DNA from: Longitalea arenae
Lineage (GTDB): Bacteria > Bacteroidota > Bacteroidia > Chitinophagales > Chitinophagaceae
Assembly: GCF_016924755.1 (NCBI RefSeq)
Contig: NZ_JAFFJX010000005.1
Span: forward strand, 124,001 to 188,000
Direction of reading: 5' to 3'
Length of the DNA: 64,000 nucleotides
Shown: in pieces, positions 53,725-63,811 of the stretch
Layout of the letters: the number at the start of each line of letters is the position of its first letter
Numbering within the stretch: position 1 is the first letter of the stretch
Made by a program: the position numbers and the translations under genes
Notes under the pieces: generated by a model
What the model saw: the letters and a program-made list of their open reading frames with translations, nothing else
The model's database searches: none
What the model was told of the DNA's origin: nothing

Positions 53725-56700
53725 ATGGAGTATACAGAACTACAGGTAACCAGCAACTTTAGTTTTTTACGGGGCGCCAGTCATCCGGAAGAAATAATGG
53801 AGCATGCGGCGGCTTTAGGGTATAAACAAATTGCCATTACCGATCGCAATACGCTGGCCGGCATCGTACGGGCGCATGCAGCCGCTAAAAAAGCAGGCCT
53901 ACGGTTGATCATTGGTTGCCGGCTCGACCTCCAGGATGGCCCATCCCTCCTGGCTTATCCAACCGATGCTGCTGCCTATTCCAGGCTTTGCCAGTTATTG
54001 AGCCGGGGTAACCTGCGTGCTGAAAAAGGAGAATGCCATTTAAATAAAACGGATGTATATGAACTGTCAGCGGGTTTGCAGTTTATTGTTGTGCCGCCCG
54101 ATGCCCTGAATGAGCAGTTCCGGTTTGATGATGCGTTTATAGCAGCACTGCATGAGTACAAACAGGAAATAAAAGACCAGCTATACATCGCTCTTTCCCG
54201 CCGCTATTATGCACATGATGCAAAATATATGGTGAGGCTGGCACAACTATCCAGGGAGGTAGGGGCGCCAATGGTAGCCGTGAATGATGTGCACTATCAT
54301 GAACCCGGGCGGCGCGAGCTCCAGGATATTGTTACCTGCATCCGTGAGAAATGTACGATCTATACAGCTGGTTTCCGCTTACACGCAAATGCAGAGCGCT
54401 ACCTGAAACCAGCAATCGAAATGATGCGGCTGTTCAGGCAATTCCCGGATGCTATTGAGAATACGGAAAAGATAGCCAGGACCTGTACCTTCAGTCTCGA
54501 CTCCCTGAAATACGAATATCCGCAGGAGATCACCAGTGAAGGCCGCACGCCGCAGGAAGAATTAACGCTGCTAAGCTGGCAGGGCGCGCATGAACGTTTT
54601 GGTGAGACCATCCCTGAAAAAACAGTAGCTGCCATAAAATATGAGCTCGCCTTCATTGAGCAGATGAAGTATGCTTCCTATTTCTTAACGGTATATGATA
54701 TAGTTCGATTTGCGCGCTCAAAACAGATCCTGTGCCAGGGCAGGGGTTCTGCCGCCAATTCAACAGTTTGTTATTGTTTGGGCATCACGAGTGTAAACCC
54801 TACGAAATTCGATCTCTTGTTTGAACGGTTTATCAGTACCGCCCGCAATGAGCCGCCCGATATTGATGTTGATTTCGAACATGAGCGCAGGGAAGAAGTG
54901 ATCCAGTATGTGTATGAAAAGTATGGGCGCGACCGGGCCGCCATTGTAGCCACGGTTACCCAGCAACATCAGAAAGGCGCCTTACGCGATGTAGCCAGGG
55001 CCATGGGCATTTCTGTGGATACCATCAACCAGTTATCCGGTTCCATCTGGGATTCCATCACAGAACGGATTGACCATAAAACACTCCTGCAGCAGGGCCT
55101 TGATCCGGGGGATCAACATTTGCTGAAAGTGTTGCAGCTCACCAATCAATTCATGGGTTTTCCGCGGCAGCTGGGCCAGCATACGGGCGGCTTTGTTATT
55201 ACCAAAGGCAAATTGACAGATCTCTGTCCCGTGCTCAATGCCCGGATGGAAAACCGTACCTGCATAGAATGGAATAAAGACGATATAGATGCATTGGGAT
55301 TTATGAAAGTGGATGTACTTGCATTAGGCATGCTGACCTGTATTCGTAAAGCATTTGATCTGGCTAAACGGCATTATAACCTCGATTGTACACTGGCCAA
55401 TATTCCGCAGGATGATCCGGCGGTGTATGAAATGATCTCCCGCGCCGATACCATCGGTGTATTCCAGATAGAAAGCCGGGCGCAGCAAAGCATGTTGCCG
55501 CGGTTAAAACCCAAAACATTTTATGACCTGGTCATAGAAGTGGCCATTGTTCGTCCGGGCCCCATACAGGGCGATATGGTGCATCCTTACCTGCGCCGCC
55601 GCAATGGGGAAGAACCGGTTGTGTATCCATCTAAAGAACTGGAGGAAATATTAGGACGTACTTTAGGCGTTCCTTTATTCCAGGAACAGGCCATGAAGAT
55701 CGCCATTGTAGCAGCGGGTTTTACCCCGGCAGAAGCAGATGGATTGCGCAGGAGCATGGCTACATTCAAGTCGCAGGGGATGATCACCCGGTTCCAGGAA
55801 AAACTGGTCAAAGGAATGACTGAAAGAGGGTATCCGATGGAATTTGCACAAAGGGTATTTAAACAGCTGGAGGGTTTTGGATCTTATGGTTTCCCCGAAA
55901 GCCATGCCGCCAGTTTTGCATTGCTGGTATACGTGAGCAGCTGGCTGAAATGTTATTATCCGGATGTGTTTGCATGTGCATTATTGAATAGCATGCCGAT
56001 GGGGTTTTACCAACCGGCACAGATCGTCATAGATGCAAAAAACCATGGGGTAGTTGTAAGACCGGTGGATATAAATCATTCCGGTTGGGATAATTCCCTC
56101 GAAGAGCCCGATGGCAAATACCGCGCTTTGCGTATCGGTTTCAGGCAAATAAAGGGAATGCGCAGGGAAGATATAGAAGTATTGGTGAGTAAGCGAAATA
56201 CTGGTTTTACAAGTATTCATGGGCTGCGGGATACCGGATTGTCGCAAAGCTGTCTGGAAATGCTGGCCGATGCAGATGCTTTCCGGTCACTGGGGCTCGA
56301 CCGGCGCCAGGCCTTATGGGAGCTTTCGGCAAAGGACAGTTCCATTGAACTGTTCAGGGGACAGCCACCTGCGGAAGCAAAAGAAGAACAGGTGCAATTG
56401 CCTGCCATGAGTGAAGGGGAACATGTGGTACAGGATTATGCGTCGGTATCGCTTTCATTGAAAGCCCATCCCGTAAGTTTTATCCGCGAAAAACTGGAGC
56501 AGTTACATATTACACCGGTCAATCAGCTCGCTTCAATGAAAGATGGCGACCTCGTTAAAGTATCAGGCCTGGTATTGGTACGCCAGCGGCCGGGAACCGC
56601 CAGTGGGGTTTGTTTTATGACCATTGAAGATGAAACGGGTTGGGCAAACCTGGTGATCTTTCAAAACCTCTTCGATCTGTACCGCAAAGAGATCCTGCAA

Positions 56701-56904
56701 TCGCGGTTGATCATGGTGGAAGGTAAACTGCAAATCGAAGGCGATGTGATCCATATAATTGTTTCTGCCTGTTATAATTTTTCCAGGCTGTTAAAACATT
56801 TGACTGCCTCGCAAAAAGAGCAGGCTGCATTATTGACCCTCTCGCGGGGCGATGAAAGACCTGCGCCTGCAAAACTATTTGGTGAAGCAAGGAATTTCAA
56901 ATAA
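53725..56904 (+). CDS. dnaE2: Error-prone DNA polymerase DnaE2
   Basis: 1059 residues, the usual size of DnaE2. The PHP domain opens with VTSNFSFLRGASHPEEIMEHAAALGYKQIAITDRNTLAGIVRAHAAAKK. The polymerase palm has the acidic motif PPDIDVDFEHERREEVIQYVYEKYG (about 376-400) and the ICQGRGSAANSTVCYCLGIT loop; FPESHAASFALLVYVSSWLKCYYPDVF and an OB-fold (LVKVSGLVLVRQRPGTASGVCFMTIEDETG) follow. With ImuA and ImuB it replicates past DNA lesions with low fidelity. The DIDVD catalytic motif is intact. Confidence 0.95.
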   Translation: MEYTELQVTSNFSFLRGASHPEEIMEHAAALGYKQIAITDRNTLAGIVRAHAAAKKAGLRLIIGCRLDLQDGPSLLAYPTDAAAYSRLCQLLSRGNLRAEKGECHLNKTDVYELSAGLQFIVVPPDALNEQFRFDDAFIAALHEYKQEIKDQLYIALSRRYYAHDAKYMVRLAQLSREVGAPMVAVNDVHYHEPGRRELQDIVTCIREKCTIYTAGFRLHANAERYLKPAIEMMRLFRQFPDAIENTEKIARTCTFSLDSLKYEYPQEITSEGRTPQEELTLLSWQGAHERFGETIPEKTVAAIKYELAFIEQMKYASYFLTVYDIVRFARSKQILCQGRGSAANSTVCYCLGITSVNPTKFDLLFERFISTARNEPPDIDVDFEHERREEVIQYVYEKYGRDRAAIVATVTQQHQKGALRDVARAMGISVDTINQLSGSIWDSITERIDHKTLLQQGLDPGDQHLLKVLQLTNQFMGFPRQLGQHTGGFVITKGKLTDLCPVLNARMENRTCIEWNKDDIDALGFMKVDVLALGMLTCIRKAFDLAKRHYNLDCTLANIPQDDPAVYEMISRADTIGVFQIESRAQQSMLPRLKPKTFYDLVIEVAIVRPGPIQGDMVHPYLRRRNGEEPVVYPSKELEEILGRTLGVPLFQEQAMKIAIVAAGFTPAEADGLRRSMATFKSQGMITRFQEKLVKGMTERGYPMEFAQRVFKQLEGFGSYGFPESHAASFALLVYVSSWLKCYYPDVFACALLNSMPMGFYQPAQIVIDAKNHGVVVRPVDINHSGWDNSLEEPDGKYRALRIGFRQIKGMRREDIEVLVSKRNTGFTSIHGLRDTGLSQSCLEMLADADAFRSLGLDRRQALWELSAKDSSIELFRGQPPAEAKEEQVQLPAMSEGEHVVQDYASVSLSLKAHPVSFIREKLEQLHITPVNQLASMKDGDLVKVSGLVLVRQRPGTASGVCFMTIEDETGWANLVIFQNLFDLYRKEILQSRLIMVEGKLQIEGDVIHIIVSACYNFSRLLKHLTASQKEQAALLTLSRGDERPAPAKLFGEARNFK

Positions 56905-56908
56905 GCCT

Positions 56909-58507
56909 TTAATGCAAACGTACCAGTATACCCTCATCTCCCCCTAAACTTATGGCCCCTTTCACAAAACTGCCTTCCAGCTCGGCGTGTGTCGAGATCT
57001 CGATTTTTCCATGTACCGGCATCTGCGGCTCAAAATAACAAACGCCATGGCTCAGGTTCAGCACAATGAGAAAACGCTGTTCCTGGTATTCCCGCAGATA
57101 AGCGATCATTTTCTGATCGGTGTACAGCGGTTTGTAGCTGCCGATCATTAAAGCCGGGTGTTCCTGGCGGAAATGAATGAGCCGGCGATAAAAATTAAGT
57201 ATGGAACTTTCATCCTGTTGCAGCAGATTGACATTCTGGCCTTGAAAATTTCTGGATACCCTTAGCCAGGGTTTGGCTGTTGAAAAACCGGCATGCTGAC
57301 TATTATCCCACTGCATAGGCGTACGCTCGGGGTCCCTGCTTAAATATTTTCCCGGCATATTCAAACCCTGCGGGTCCTGCACTTCATCGAGTGGTATGGG
57401 AACATCCTGCATACCGATCTCATCACCGTAATAGAGGGTTGGCGTACCGCGCAGGGTTAACAACAACAAGGCGGCCACCCGGGCCTGCTGCAGTCCGATG
57501 CGGCTGGCTATGCGCGATTGATCATGATTGCCAAGCACCCAGTTTGGCCAACCGTTGGCCGGCAATGCCCCTTCATAGGCATCTATGGCCGATGAGATCT
57601 GCTGTGCATCCCAGGGCAAACTGATCAGCTGAAAATTGAAAGGTAAATGAGCACCTTTGTTGTCGCCGATCCCATAATACACCACCAATTGCTCGATAGG
57701 CAAATAAATCTCACCGATCATTACTCTTTCATCATAGGCATCCAGTAAGCCGCGCATTTGCTGAACAATTGTATGCACCTCGGGCTGATCGGTAGAATAC
57801 ACGGGCAGGAGCTTACTGTAATCCGGCATATGTTCCCTGAATTCAGGGTTATGCGGATTGTCACGCAATTGGGCATCTTTGATCATATGCCACATCACGT
57901 CCACCCTGAAACCATCCACGCCTTTATCGAGCCAGAAACGCATCACATCGAACATGGCCTTCTGCACTTCCGGGTTGCGCCAGTTCAGGTCAGGCTGCTT
58001 TGTAAGGAATGCATGGTAATAATACTGCCCGGTGTGTTCGTCCCATTCCCAGGCAGGGCCACCAAAAACCGAGAGCCAGTTATTTGGCGGATGTCCATCT
58101 TTTGCATCTTCCCAGATATACCAGTCGCGTTTTGGATTGCTGCGGGAAGAACGGGATTCCAGGAACCAGGGATGTTCATCAGAACTATGGTTTGGCACCA
58201 GGTCAAGGATCAGTTTCATGCCGCGCTGATGCACTTCATGAAGCAGTTCATCAAAATCTTCCATACCGCCAAACAGGGGATGGATCCCTTTATAATCTGA
58301 AATATCATAGCCGAAATCAGCCATTGGAGAGGGATACACAGGGGAGACCCAGACGGCCGTTATACCCAGCCATTTCAGATAATCCAATCTTTGCGTGATC
58401 CCTTTCAGATCGCCTACGCCATCTCCATTACTATCCTGAAAAGAGCGGGGATATACCTGGTAAATGATCCCTGTCTGCCACCATAAATGCTGTGCTGCCT
58501 GTTCCAT
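56909..58507 (-). CDS. GH13 alpha-glucosidase / oligo-1,6-glucosidase
   Basis: 532 residues, no signal peptide, so cytoplasmic or periplasmic by other means. GH13 motifs: IIYQVYPRSFQDSNGDGVGDLKGITQRLDYLKWLGITAVWVSP, GMKLILDLVPNHSSDEHPWF, GVDGFRVDVMWHM with nucleophile Asp203, RVMIGEIYLP with acid/base Glu266, and WVLGNHDQSR with Asp329. The NHSSDEHPWF region fits exo-acting alpha-glucosidases. It is 24 bases beyond the alpha-amylase on the same strand, so the two probably form an operon for alpha-glucan breakdown. Confidence 0.93.
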   Translation of the reverse strand: MEQAAQHLWWQTGIIYQVYPRSFQDSNGDGVGDLKGITQRLDYLKWLGITAVWVSPVYPSPMADFGYDISDYKGIHPLFGGMEDFDELLHEVHQRGMKLILDLVPNHSSDEHPWFLESRSSRSNPKRDWYIWEDAKDGHPPNNWLSVFGGPAWEWDEHTGQYYYHAFLTKQPDLNWRNPEVQKAMFDVMRFWLDKGVDGFRVDVMWHMIKDAQLRDNPHNPEFREHMPDYSKLLPVYSTDQPEVHTIVQQMRGLLDAYDERVMIGEIYLPIEQLVVYYGIGDNKGAHLPFNFQLISLPWDAQQISSAIDAYEGALPANGWPNWVLGNHDQSRIASRIGLQQARVAALLLLTLRGTPTLYYGDEIGMQDVPIPLDEVQDPQGLNMPGKYLSRDPERTPMQWDNSQHAGFSTAKPWLRVSRNFQGQNVNLLQQDESSILNFYRRLIHFRQEHPALMIGSYKPLYTDQKMIAYLREYQEQRFLIVLNLSHGVCYFEPQMPVHGKIEISTHAELEGSFVKGAISLGGDEGILVRLH

Positions 58508-58531
58508 GAAATGTAGTTTAAATAGGAATAT

Positions 58532-60025
58532 TTAGTGGGGCTGCCCATGCTGCACCCAAACAGATACCGACCCCGGGCTTACGGGAAATTCAGCCCATCC
58601 ATTATCACCGATCCTGATCTGCGCCGGATGGTTGCCAAGGAGGTCGCTAAAAAGCCGGCCTGCATGCGAAGCGCCTATTTCCATCGATTTCGCAGTGGCG
58701 TCGCCGTTGGTAAGTATAACGGCGCATCCCGATCGCGGATGCGCGGCATCTCCCTCCCTTGTCCAACCGATACAATTGGGATCATCGAAATAATCACGCT
58801 GAAGGCCATAAGCATAACGTTGCCGTCCGATGAGCAGTTTATCGAGGTTCGCGCACTTTTCCAGCCAGATCTCATGCTCATTGCCATCGGGCCCTTTGTT
58901 GAAATAGTGACCGCCGTAGAGGTCTCCGTAGAACACACAGGGATAACCTTTATCACGCAGCAGGATCAGCGCGTACGCCAGCGGTTTGAACCAGCTTTGA
59001 ACCGTAGCCTCGAGCAGTTCAAGCGGCTGCGTATCGTGATTGCTGACAATGGTCACTGCAAGCTCCGGCTTTTTCTCCAGGATGCAGTTGTTAAGCACCT
59101 GCCGCAGATCATAGTCTTTACCCTGGTTGGATGCCGTGAATAAGTTATTGTGCAGGGGTGCATCGAACAAGGCTATACGCGCACCGGTTGCTTCCATGAA
59201 TTGCATCATGATCGACAGGTCTTCCGGTGCCCAGTATTCGCCGACGGCAAAAAGGTCCTGTTTCAGGTTTCGCATAAAATCGAGCCACTCGGCAATGAAA
59301 CCGGGTGTCATATGCTTCACTGCATCCAGCCTGACGCCCGCAAAGGGTGCTTCCTGCAAAAACCAGGCGCCCCAGTTCCTTAGCTCTTCCCTCACGTAGG
59401 GATTGCGAAACTCGATATCTGCACCCATAAGATAGTCATAGTTCCCTTTTTCCCGGGCCACCACCGGTTGCCAGCCGACTCCATATTCATTCACGATGGT
59501 ATAAATGGCTTGTTCATTCAGATTGTCGGCATAGTCTACACCCGAAAAGCAACGGTGATCCCAGATAAATTGGGAATATTTGCCCTTACGGCCGGGAAAG
59601 GTAAAGCGGGTATACGCTTCGATCTCGATAGGTTCACCCATCAACTCTTTCCGGTTTTCAGGATTAACGCGGTAAACCTTGATCTTTTCTTTTTCGTCGG
59701 CGCCCGATTTGTGGTTCAATACAACATCAGCGTAAACGCCAATATTTTTTTCATTCAGTGTGCGGATGGCATTCTGCAACTCCGCTTTGGTACCATACCT
59801 TGTGCGCACCGAACCCTTTTGATCGAATTCACCCAGATCATAGAGATCGTAGGCGTCATAGCCGCTTGCATTGGCACCTTCACTTCCTTTACTGGCAGGT
59901 GGCAACCAAACGGCGGTTATCCCGAGATCTTTCAGTTCCGAAGCCTTTTCGCATGCATGATTCCACAAGCTTCCGTCTGCCGGATAGTGTGCGTAGAAGA
60001 ATTGCATCATCGTTCCGTTTACCAT
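58532..60025 (-). CDS. Cytoplasmic-type alpha-amylase (GH13_5-like)
   Basis: 497 residues, no signal peptide, similar in layout to E. coli cytoplasmic AmyA: MMQFFYAHYPADGSLWNHACEKASELKDLGITAVWLPPASKG, GVYADVVLNHKSGADE, AGVRLDAVKHM with nucleophile Asp234, FAVGEYWAPE with acid/base Glu263, and IVSNHDTQ with Asp331. It hydrolyses internal alpha-1,4 bonds of starch or glycogen. Together with the following glucosidase it forms a short alpha-glucan operon. No SusCD is adjacent, so substrate import must be encoded elsewhere. Confidence 0.93.
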   Translation of the reverse strand: MVNGTMMQFFYAHYPADGSLWNHACEKASELKDLGITAVWLPPASKGSEGANASGYDAYDLYDLGEFDQKGSVRTRYGTKAELQNAIRTLNEKNIGVYADVVLNHKSGADEKEKIKVYRVNPENRKELMGEPIEIEAYTRFTFPGRKGKYSQFIWDHRCFSGVDYADNLNEQAIYTIVNEYGVGWQPVVAREKGNYDYLMGADIEFRNPYVREELRNWGAWFLQEAPFAGVRLDAVKHMTPGFIAEWLDFMRNLKQDLFAVGEYWAPEDLSIMMQFMEATGARIALFDAPLHNNLFTASNQGKDYDLRQVLNNCILEKKPELAVTIVSNHDTQPLELLEATVQSWFKPLAYALILLRDKGYPCVFYGDLYGGHYFNKGPDGNEHEIWLEKCANLDKLLIGRQRYAYGLQRDYFDDPNCIGWTREGDAAHPRSGCAVILTNGDATAKSMEIGASHAGRLFSDLLGNHPAQIRIGDNGWAEFPVSPGSVSVWVQHGQPH

Positions 60026-60245
60026 CGCTGTTCTTTAGGGGGTATTAATAGAAGTCAGTTATGCAAAAGATAAGCCATCACAGGCCTGGCTTACTGTAAC
60101 AGGTGTGAAATATTAACACGGTCATGCCAGGAATGATATATCAGGCTGTCAGAAAATAAGAAAATTTTTCAGCATCCTGCCGTTCCTGACGACCCCGGCC
60201 CATACTTTGCAATGCGCACACTCAGGTCCTTTAAAAACTACTGGT

Positions 60246-61139
60246 ATGCTTGTAGAGAACAAATTTCCTTTAGGTTACATGGTAAAAAAGGTATGGTTCG
60301 ACCTGACCATGGTTGTACTGGTGGGCCTTTGCGCTCATTTTATCAGTCAGCGATATGAGAACCTTTTACCTGAGATCCCACTTAACATTCCCATCTTTTT
60401 GGGTACCGCAATATCCGTTTTGCTATCTTTTAAAATGAACCAGTCGTACGACCGCTGGTGGGAAGCCAGGAAGATCTGGGGCTCTATTGTGAACGATTCC
60501 CGCAACCTGGTCATTCAATTACAAACATTTTTGAGCAGAAAACATGGGGCATTCATCCGGACGATCGCTTACCGGCAAATTGCGTGGTGTTATTGTCTCG
60601 GACAATCATTGCGGGGTTTATCACCGTTAGAAAATATGCATGCGTATTTAAGTAAAGAGGATATAGAGGTCTTAAAAGCGCATAATAACAAGCCGCTTGC
60701 CATTGTGCAGCTCAATGCACGGGACCTGCAGCAGGTGAAAGAAGCAGGTGAAGTGGATGTGTATTGTTATGTTGAACTTAACAATACGCTTTCTTCCCTT
60801 GTAGATTATATGGGCATGGCCGAAAGGATCAATAATACGGTGTTCCCGGTCACATACAGGTACTACCTGCATCTCATTATCTATATTTTCGTGGTCACTT
60901 TATCCATTGCCCTGGAAGATGTGAACGCTTTGTTCAAGCTGCCGCTCCTGGTGCTTATTTGCGGCTGTTTTTTCCTGATAGAAAAAAGCGCTTATCACTT
61001 ACAGGATCCGTTTCGTAACCGGCCCAGCGATACGCCGGTGACTTCCATTGCCCGCACCATCGAAATAAATATCCGGCAACTGCTGGGCGAAAGCAAAGTG
61101 CCTGCACCGATGGTAGCCAAAAGCTTTTATGTGACATAG
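60246..61139 (+). CDS. Bestrophin-like (UPF0187) membrane channel protein
   Basis: 297 residues from the ATG at 60246. Four membrane segments are apparent: about 12-32 (VWFDLTMVVLVGLCAHFI), 45-62 (NIPIFLGTAISVLLSF), 215-240 (YYLHLIIYIFVVTLSIAL) and 245-265 (LPLLVLICGCFFLIEKSAYHLQ). Family marks: SFKMNQSYDRWWEARKIWGSIVNDSRNL and the C-terminal DPFRNRPSDTPVTSIARTIEINIRQLLGE. Bacterial homologues form pentameric anion or Na+ channels. It is divergent from the alpha-amylase gene. Confidence 0.93.
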   Translation: MLVENKFPLGYMVKKVWFDLTMVVLVGLCAHFISQRYENLLPEIPLNIPIFLGTAISVLLSFKMNQSYDRWWEARKIWGSIVNDSRNLVIQLQTFLSRKHGAFIRTIAYRQIAWCYCLGQSLRGLSPLENMHAYLSKEDIEVLKAHNNKPLAIVQLNARDLQQVKEAGEVDVYCYVELNNTLSSLVDYMGMAERINNTVFPVTYRYYLHLIIYIFVVTLSIALEDVNALFKLPLLVLICGCFFLIEKSAYHLQDPFRNRPSDTPVTSIARTIEINIRQLLGESKVPAPMVAKSFYVT

Positions 61140-61220
61140 GATAGTGCGGCTCGTCTTACATCGCCTTCGAGATGATGTATATGATGTTGGACCGGCGGGA
61201 TAATAGCCGGAGTTTTTCGG

Positions 61221-61865
61221 TCAGCTGCCATCGTTCTGTAAACGCAGTAAGCTGATGGGGGTGTGCTGCTGTAAATGATAAATATTCATTTCATATTGTT
61301 CGCTGATCCAGGGTAAGAGCTTTTCAATAAAAGGTTTGGCCATGAGCCGTTGGGGTGTGGTTAAGAGAACAATTGTTCCCTGTTGCAGGAATCGTTGCAA
61401 GACCCTGTAAAGCTGGTCAAACTGGCCGGGGTCGTAATTGATATCACTTAGCAGCAATACATCTGCAGTGAGATTGGCAGGCAAATGGTTCCAGTTCAGT
61501 AAGCGGCAGCTGACATTCAAGCGTTGTAAATGTTCAGCAGACCTCGCCATGGTGGCAACGGCTTCTTCCTGGTAGTCGCTGCAACAGACAGTTTTTGCAT
61601 AGCGGGCAGCCACAAAAGAGGGAAGGCCCAAGCCGGCAGCCAGCTCCAGCACATCTTTGTTTTGGAACAGTTCGGGGTGCTCGTGAATAAAATCAGCCAT
61701 GGCCAATGCCGCAGGCCAAAGCTTGGTCCAATGAGGAAAAGACACTTGTACTTCTTCCTGCTTTTGCTGCAGGTACTTGTCCTGTACTTCCTGTGCATTG
61801 GGCACAAAAAGGTCTATATTATAACCTGGTCTTTCCAGGTGCTGTAATTCCAGTGATACTGACAT
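61221..61865 (-). CDS. Class I SAM-dependent methyltransferase (METTL21/EFM-like)
   Basis: 214 residues. The Rossmann-type SAM site is NKDVLELAAGLGLPSFVAARYAKTVCCSDYQEEAVATM (motif I about 70-90), followed by the family's LLLSDINYDPGQFDQLYRVLQRFLQQGTIVLLTTPQR. The WTKLWPAALAMADFI lead-in fits the lysine-methyltransferase-16-like group, which methylates proteins. The substrate in bacteria is unknown. The next gene upstream on this strand is an SDR gene with a terminator between them, so it is transcribed separately. Confidence 0.87.
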   Translation of the reverse strand: MSVSLELQHLERPGYNIDLFVPNAQEVQDKYLQQKQEEVQVSFPHWTKLWPAALAMADFIHEHPELFQNKDVLELAAGLGLPSFVAARYAKTVCCSDYQEEAVATMARSAEHLQRLNVSCRLLNWNHLPANLTADVLLLSDINYDPGQFDQLYRVLQRFLQQGTIVLLTTPQRLMAKPFIEKLLPWISEQYEMNIYHLQQHTPISLLRLQNDGS

Positions 61866-61920
61866 GCATGTTGCGTAAACCGCTAAAGTAAACGATTTTT
61901 TTCTGGCTTTTCATAGAAGC

Positions 61921-61960
61921 AAAAAAGCCATTCCTGCTGCTGGGCAGCATGGAATGGCTT
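61921..61960 (-). terminator. Terminator after the SDR gene
   Basis: AAGCCATTCC (61925-61934) pairs with GGAATGGCTT (61951-61960), extended by TGCTGC with GCAGCA inside. On the minus strand it is followed by TTTTTTGC, giving a strong intrinsic terminator 30 bases past the stop at 61991. Confidence 0.92.
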
Positions 61961-61990
61961 CTGATCATTAGTACTAAACGAGATTAAGTA

Positions 61991-62710
61991 TTATGGATGT
62001 AATTTGGCAAATTCCTTTTTCAATTCTTCAGCGCCTATTTTCACCCGGTCGGCACTGCTGCCATAACTGAGCTCTGTCTTGCCTTGCGCCAATTGCTCAA
62101 ATATGCTTTCGATGAATGGACCAACAGCCGGTGCATGATCATGCAGGCCTTTGCCGCCGAGGTCGGTATTCAATGCCGGTGGCACAATTTCCACTACGTT
62201 GATGTTGCGGTCTTTTAAGAGATAGCGGAGCGAGTGGGTAAATGATCTGAAGAAAGCTTTTGTAGCCGAATACACGGGCACTTTCGCAAAAGGCGAAATG
62301 GCCAGTCCGGAAGTTACATTCATAATCGTATCCAATGCAGGCAGTTTCATGAACAGCGATATGAGGTGCAGGGGCGCTTCAATATTGATAGCGATCTCCT
62401 GCCGGGCCCGGGTAAAAAAGTTTTCATCTGTGGGCGACATCCAGTTTTGAATACCGGCATTGTTCACGAGTACATTCAGATCATTGTGTTCGGCAGCCAC
62501 CCATTGGTACAGGGCTTCTCTTTCAGCCACATTTTCCAGGTCGCATTTTCTGGTAATTACAGCCGGATGGCGGGCGGTTAATTCCTGTAATACATCTTCC
62601 CGCCGCCCACAAACGATCACGGTATGTTTTTCTTTTAATAAGCGTTCAACAATGCCCAGTCCGATACCGGATGCGCCACCGGTCACAAGTATTTTACTAT
62701 TAGGTTTCAT
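61991..62710 (-). CDS. Short-chain dehydrogenase/reductase (DltE-like)
   Basis: 239 residues. SDR marks are all present: ILVTGGASGIGLGIVERLLKE (cofactor loop TGGASGIG), LNVLVNNAGIQNW, a Ser in NVTSGLA and the catalytic VYSATKAFFRSFTHSLRYLL with Tyr and Lys. The first residues and the INVVEIVPPALNTDLGGKG segment resemble the DltE group. It is a cytoplasmic NAD(P)-dependent oxidoreductase of unknown substrate. The AraC gene 92 bases upstream on the same strand may regulate it. Confidence 0.92.
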   Translation of the reverse strand: MKPNSKILVTGGASGIGLGIVERLLKEKHTVIVCGRREDVLQELTARHPAVITRKCDLENVAEREALYQWVAAEHNDLNVLVNNAGIQNWMSPTDENFFTRARQEIAINIEAPLHLISLFMKLPALDTIMNVTSGLAISPFAKVPVYSATKAFFRSFTHSLRYLLKDRNINVVEIVPPALNTDLGGKGLHDHAPAVGPFIESIFEQLAQGKTELSYGSSADRVKIGAEELKKEFAKLHP

Positions 62711-62802
62711 GTTCAGGTATTTTTTACTTCATTAATTGAAGTGTAAAGGTAGCAGGGAGCGGAGTGGGGAATTTGCAAACAACAATCCAATATTTGCAAA
62801 AA

Positions 62803-63732
62803 TCAAACCTTATCTAATTGTTCGCGGAAGGGGTTTGGCGAAAGGCCGGTATGTTTACGGAAGAAATTGCTGAAATGCGCCAGCTCTTCAAAACCCAGAC
62901 ACCAGGCGATCTCAGAGATATTCCAGTTGGTATGCCGCAGCAGGATCTTCGCTTCCTGCAGCACCCGCTGGCTAATGATCTCGCTGGTGGTTTTGCCCGT
63001 TGATTCTTTTAATGCCTTATTTAAATAATTGACATGAACTGATAACCTGTCGGCATATTCGCCCGGCGTGCGCAGTTCCAGTTGCTGGTATAAGGTTTCA
63101 ATGGGGAATTGCCTTTCGAGCAGTTCAATGAACAATGAAGCAACACGGTCAGCCGCGGTATGAGCGGTTGGCAGGGTAGAAGCGGGTTGTAACTTTTGTC
63201 CGTAATGGATCAATTCCATCAGGTAATTGCGCAACAGATCGTATTTATAGGCGTAGTCGGAAGCCAGTTCTTTCATCATCTTTTCAAAGATGTAAGCTAT
63301 TTCCGCATATTCTTCATTGGTGAGCTGAAAGACCGGGTAACCGCCGGGTTTAAAAATAGGCAGTTCATCCAGTACGATGCCGTTTTTGGCCGATGTAAAA
63401 TAGGTATCGGTAAAAATGCAGAAAAAGCCTTTCTGATTATCGTTTTGCGGAACATAGTGATAGGGAATGCGCGGTGTACCAAACAGGAGAGCGCATTTTT
63501 CAATTTCAATCACTTTATCGGCATATTCCACATGGTTACGCCCGTTTATCAAACTGATCTTATAATAATTCCGCCGGTTATAGGGCATAACGCCTTTAGT
63601 AGCGCGAACCCGGGCAATGAACTCATCGATCCTGAACACATTAAAATGGCCTACCGCTTTATCAATGCCGTCGGGCATATTGGCGGAAATGCTTTTATAA
63701 AACGCTGCCAGGGTCTTTACTTCTTTGGCCAT
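62803..63732 (-). CDS. AraC-family transcriptional regulator
   Basis: 309 residues from the ATG at 63732; a TTG at 63756 is less likely. The N-terminal domain (about 20-170) includes HFNVFRIDEFIARVRATKGVMPYNRRNYYKISLI and DNQKGFFCIFTDTYF, a cupin-like sensor. The C-terminal double helix-turn-helix reads SVHVNYLNKALKESTGKTTSEIISQRVLQEAKILLRHTNWNISEIAWCLGFEELAHFSNFFRKHTGLSPNPFR. It lies upstream of the SDR gene on the same strand, a common pairing for activator and oxidoreductase target. Confidence 0.93.
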   Translation of the reverse strand: MAKEVKTLAAFYKSISANMPDGIDKAVGHFNVFRIDEFIARVRATKGVMPYNRRNYYKISLINGRNHVEYADKVIEIEKCALLFGTPRIPYHYVPQNDNQKGFFCIFTDTYFTSAKNGIVLDELPIFKPGGYPVFQLTNEEYAEIAYIFEKMMKELASDYAYKYDLLRNYLMELIHYGQKLQPASTLPTAHTAADRVASLFIELLERQFPIETLYQQLELRTPGEYADRLSVHVNYLNKALKESTGKTTSEIISQRVLQEAKILLRHTNWNISEIAWCLGFEELAHFSNFFRKHTGLSPNPFREQLDKV

Positions 63733-63811
63733 ATACCGGGAATTTGCAAAAATCAAATATACATAAAGTTTCTGACGGCGCTATGGGCTATGGCTGTGGC
63801 GGTATTCCGGC

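Noticed and set aside
58535-59143. 202-residue plus-strand frame inside the alpha-amylase gene
   Set aside because: Antisense shadow; the minus-strand protein has all GH13 motifs.
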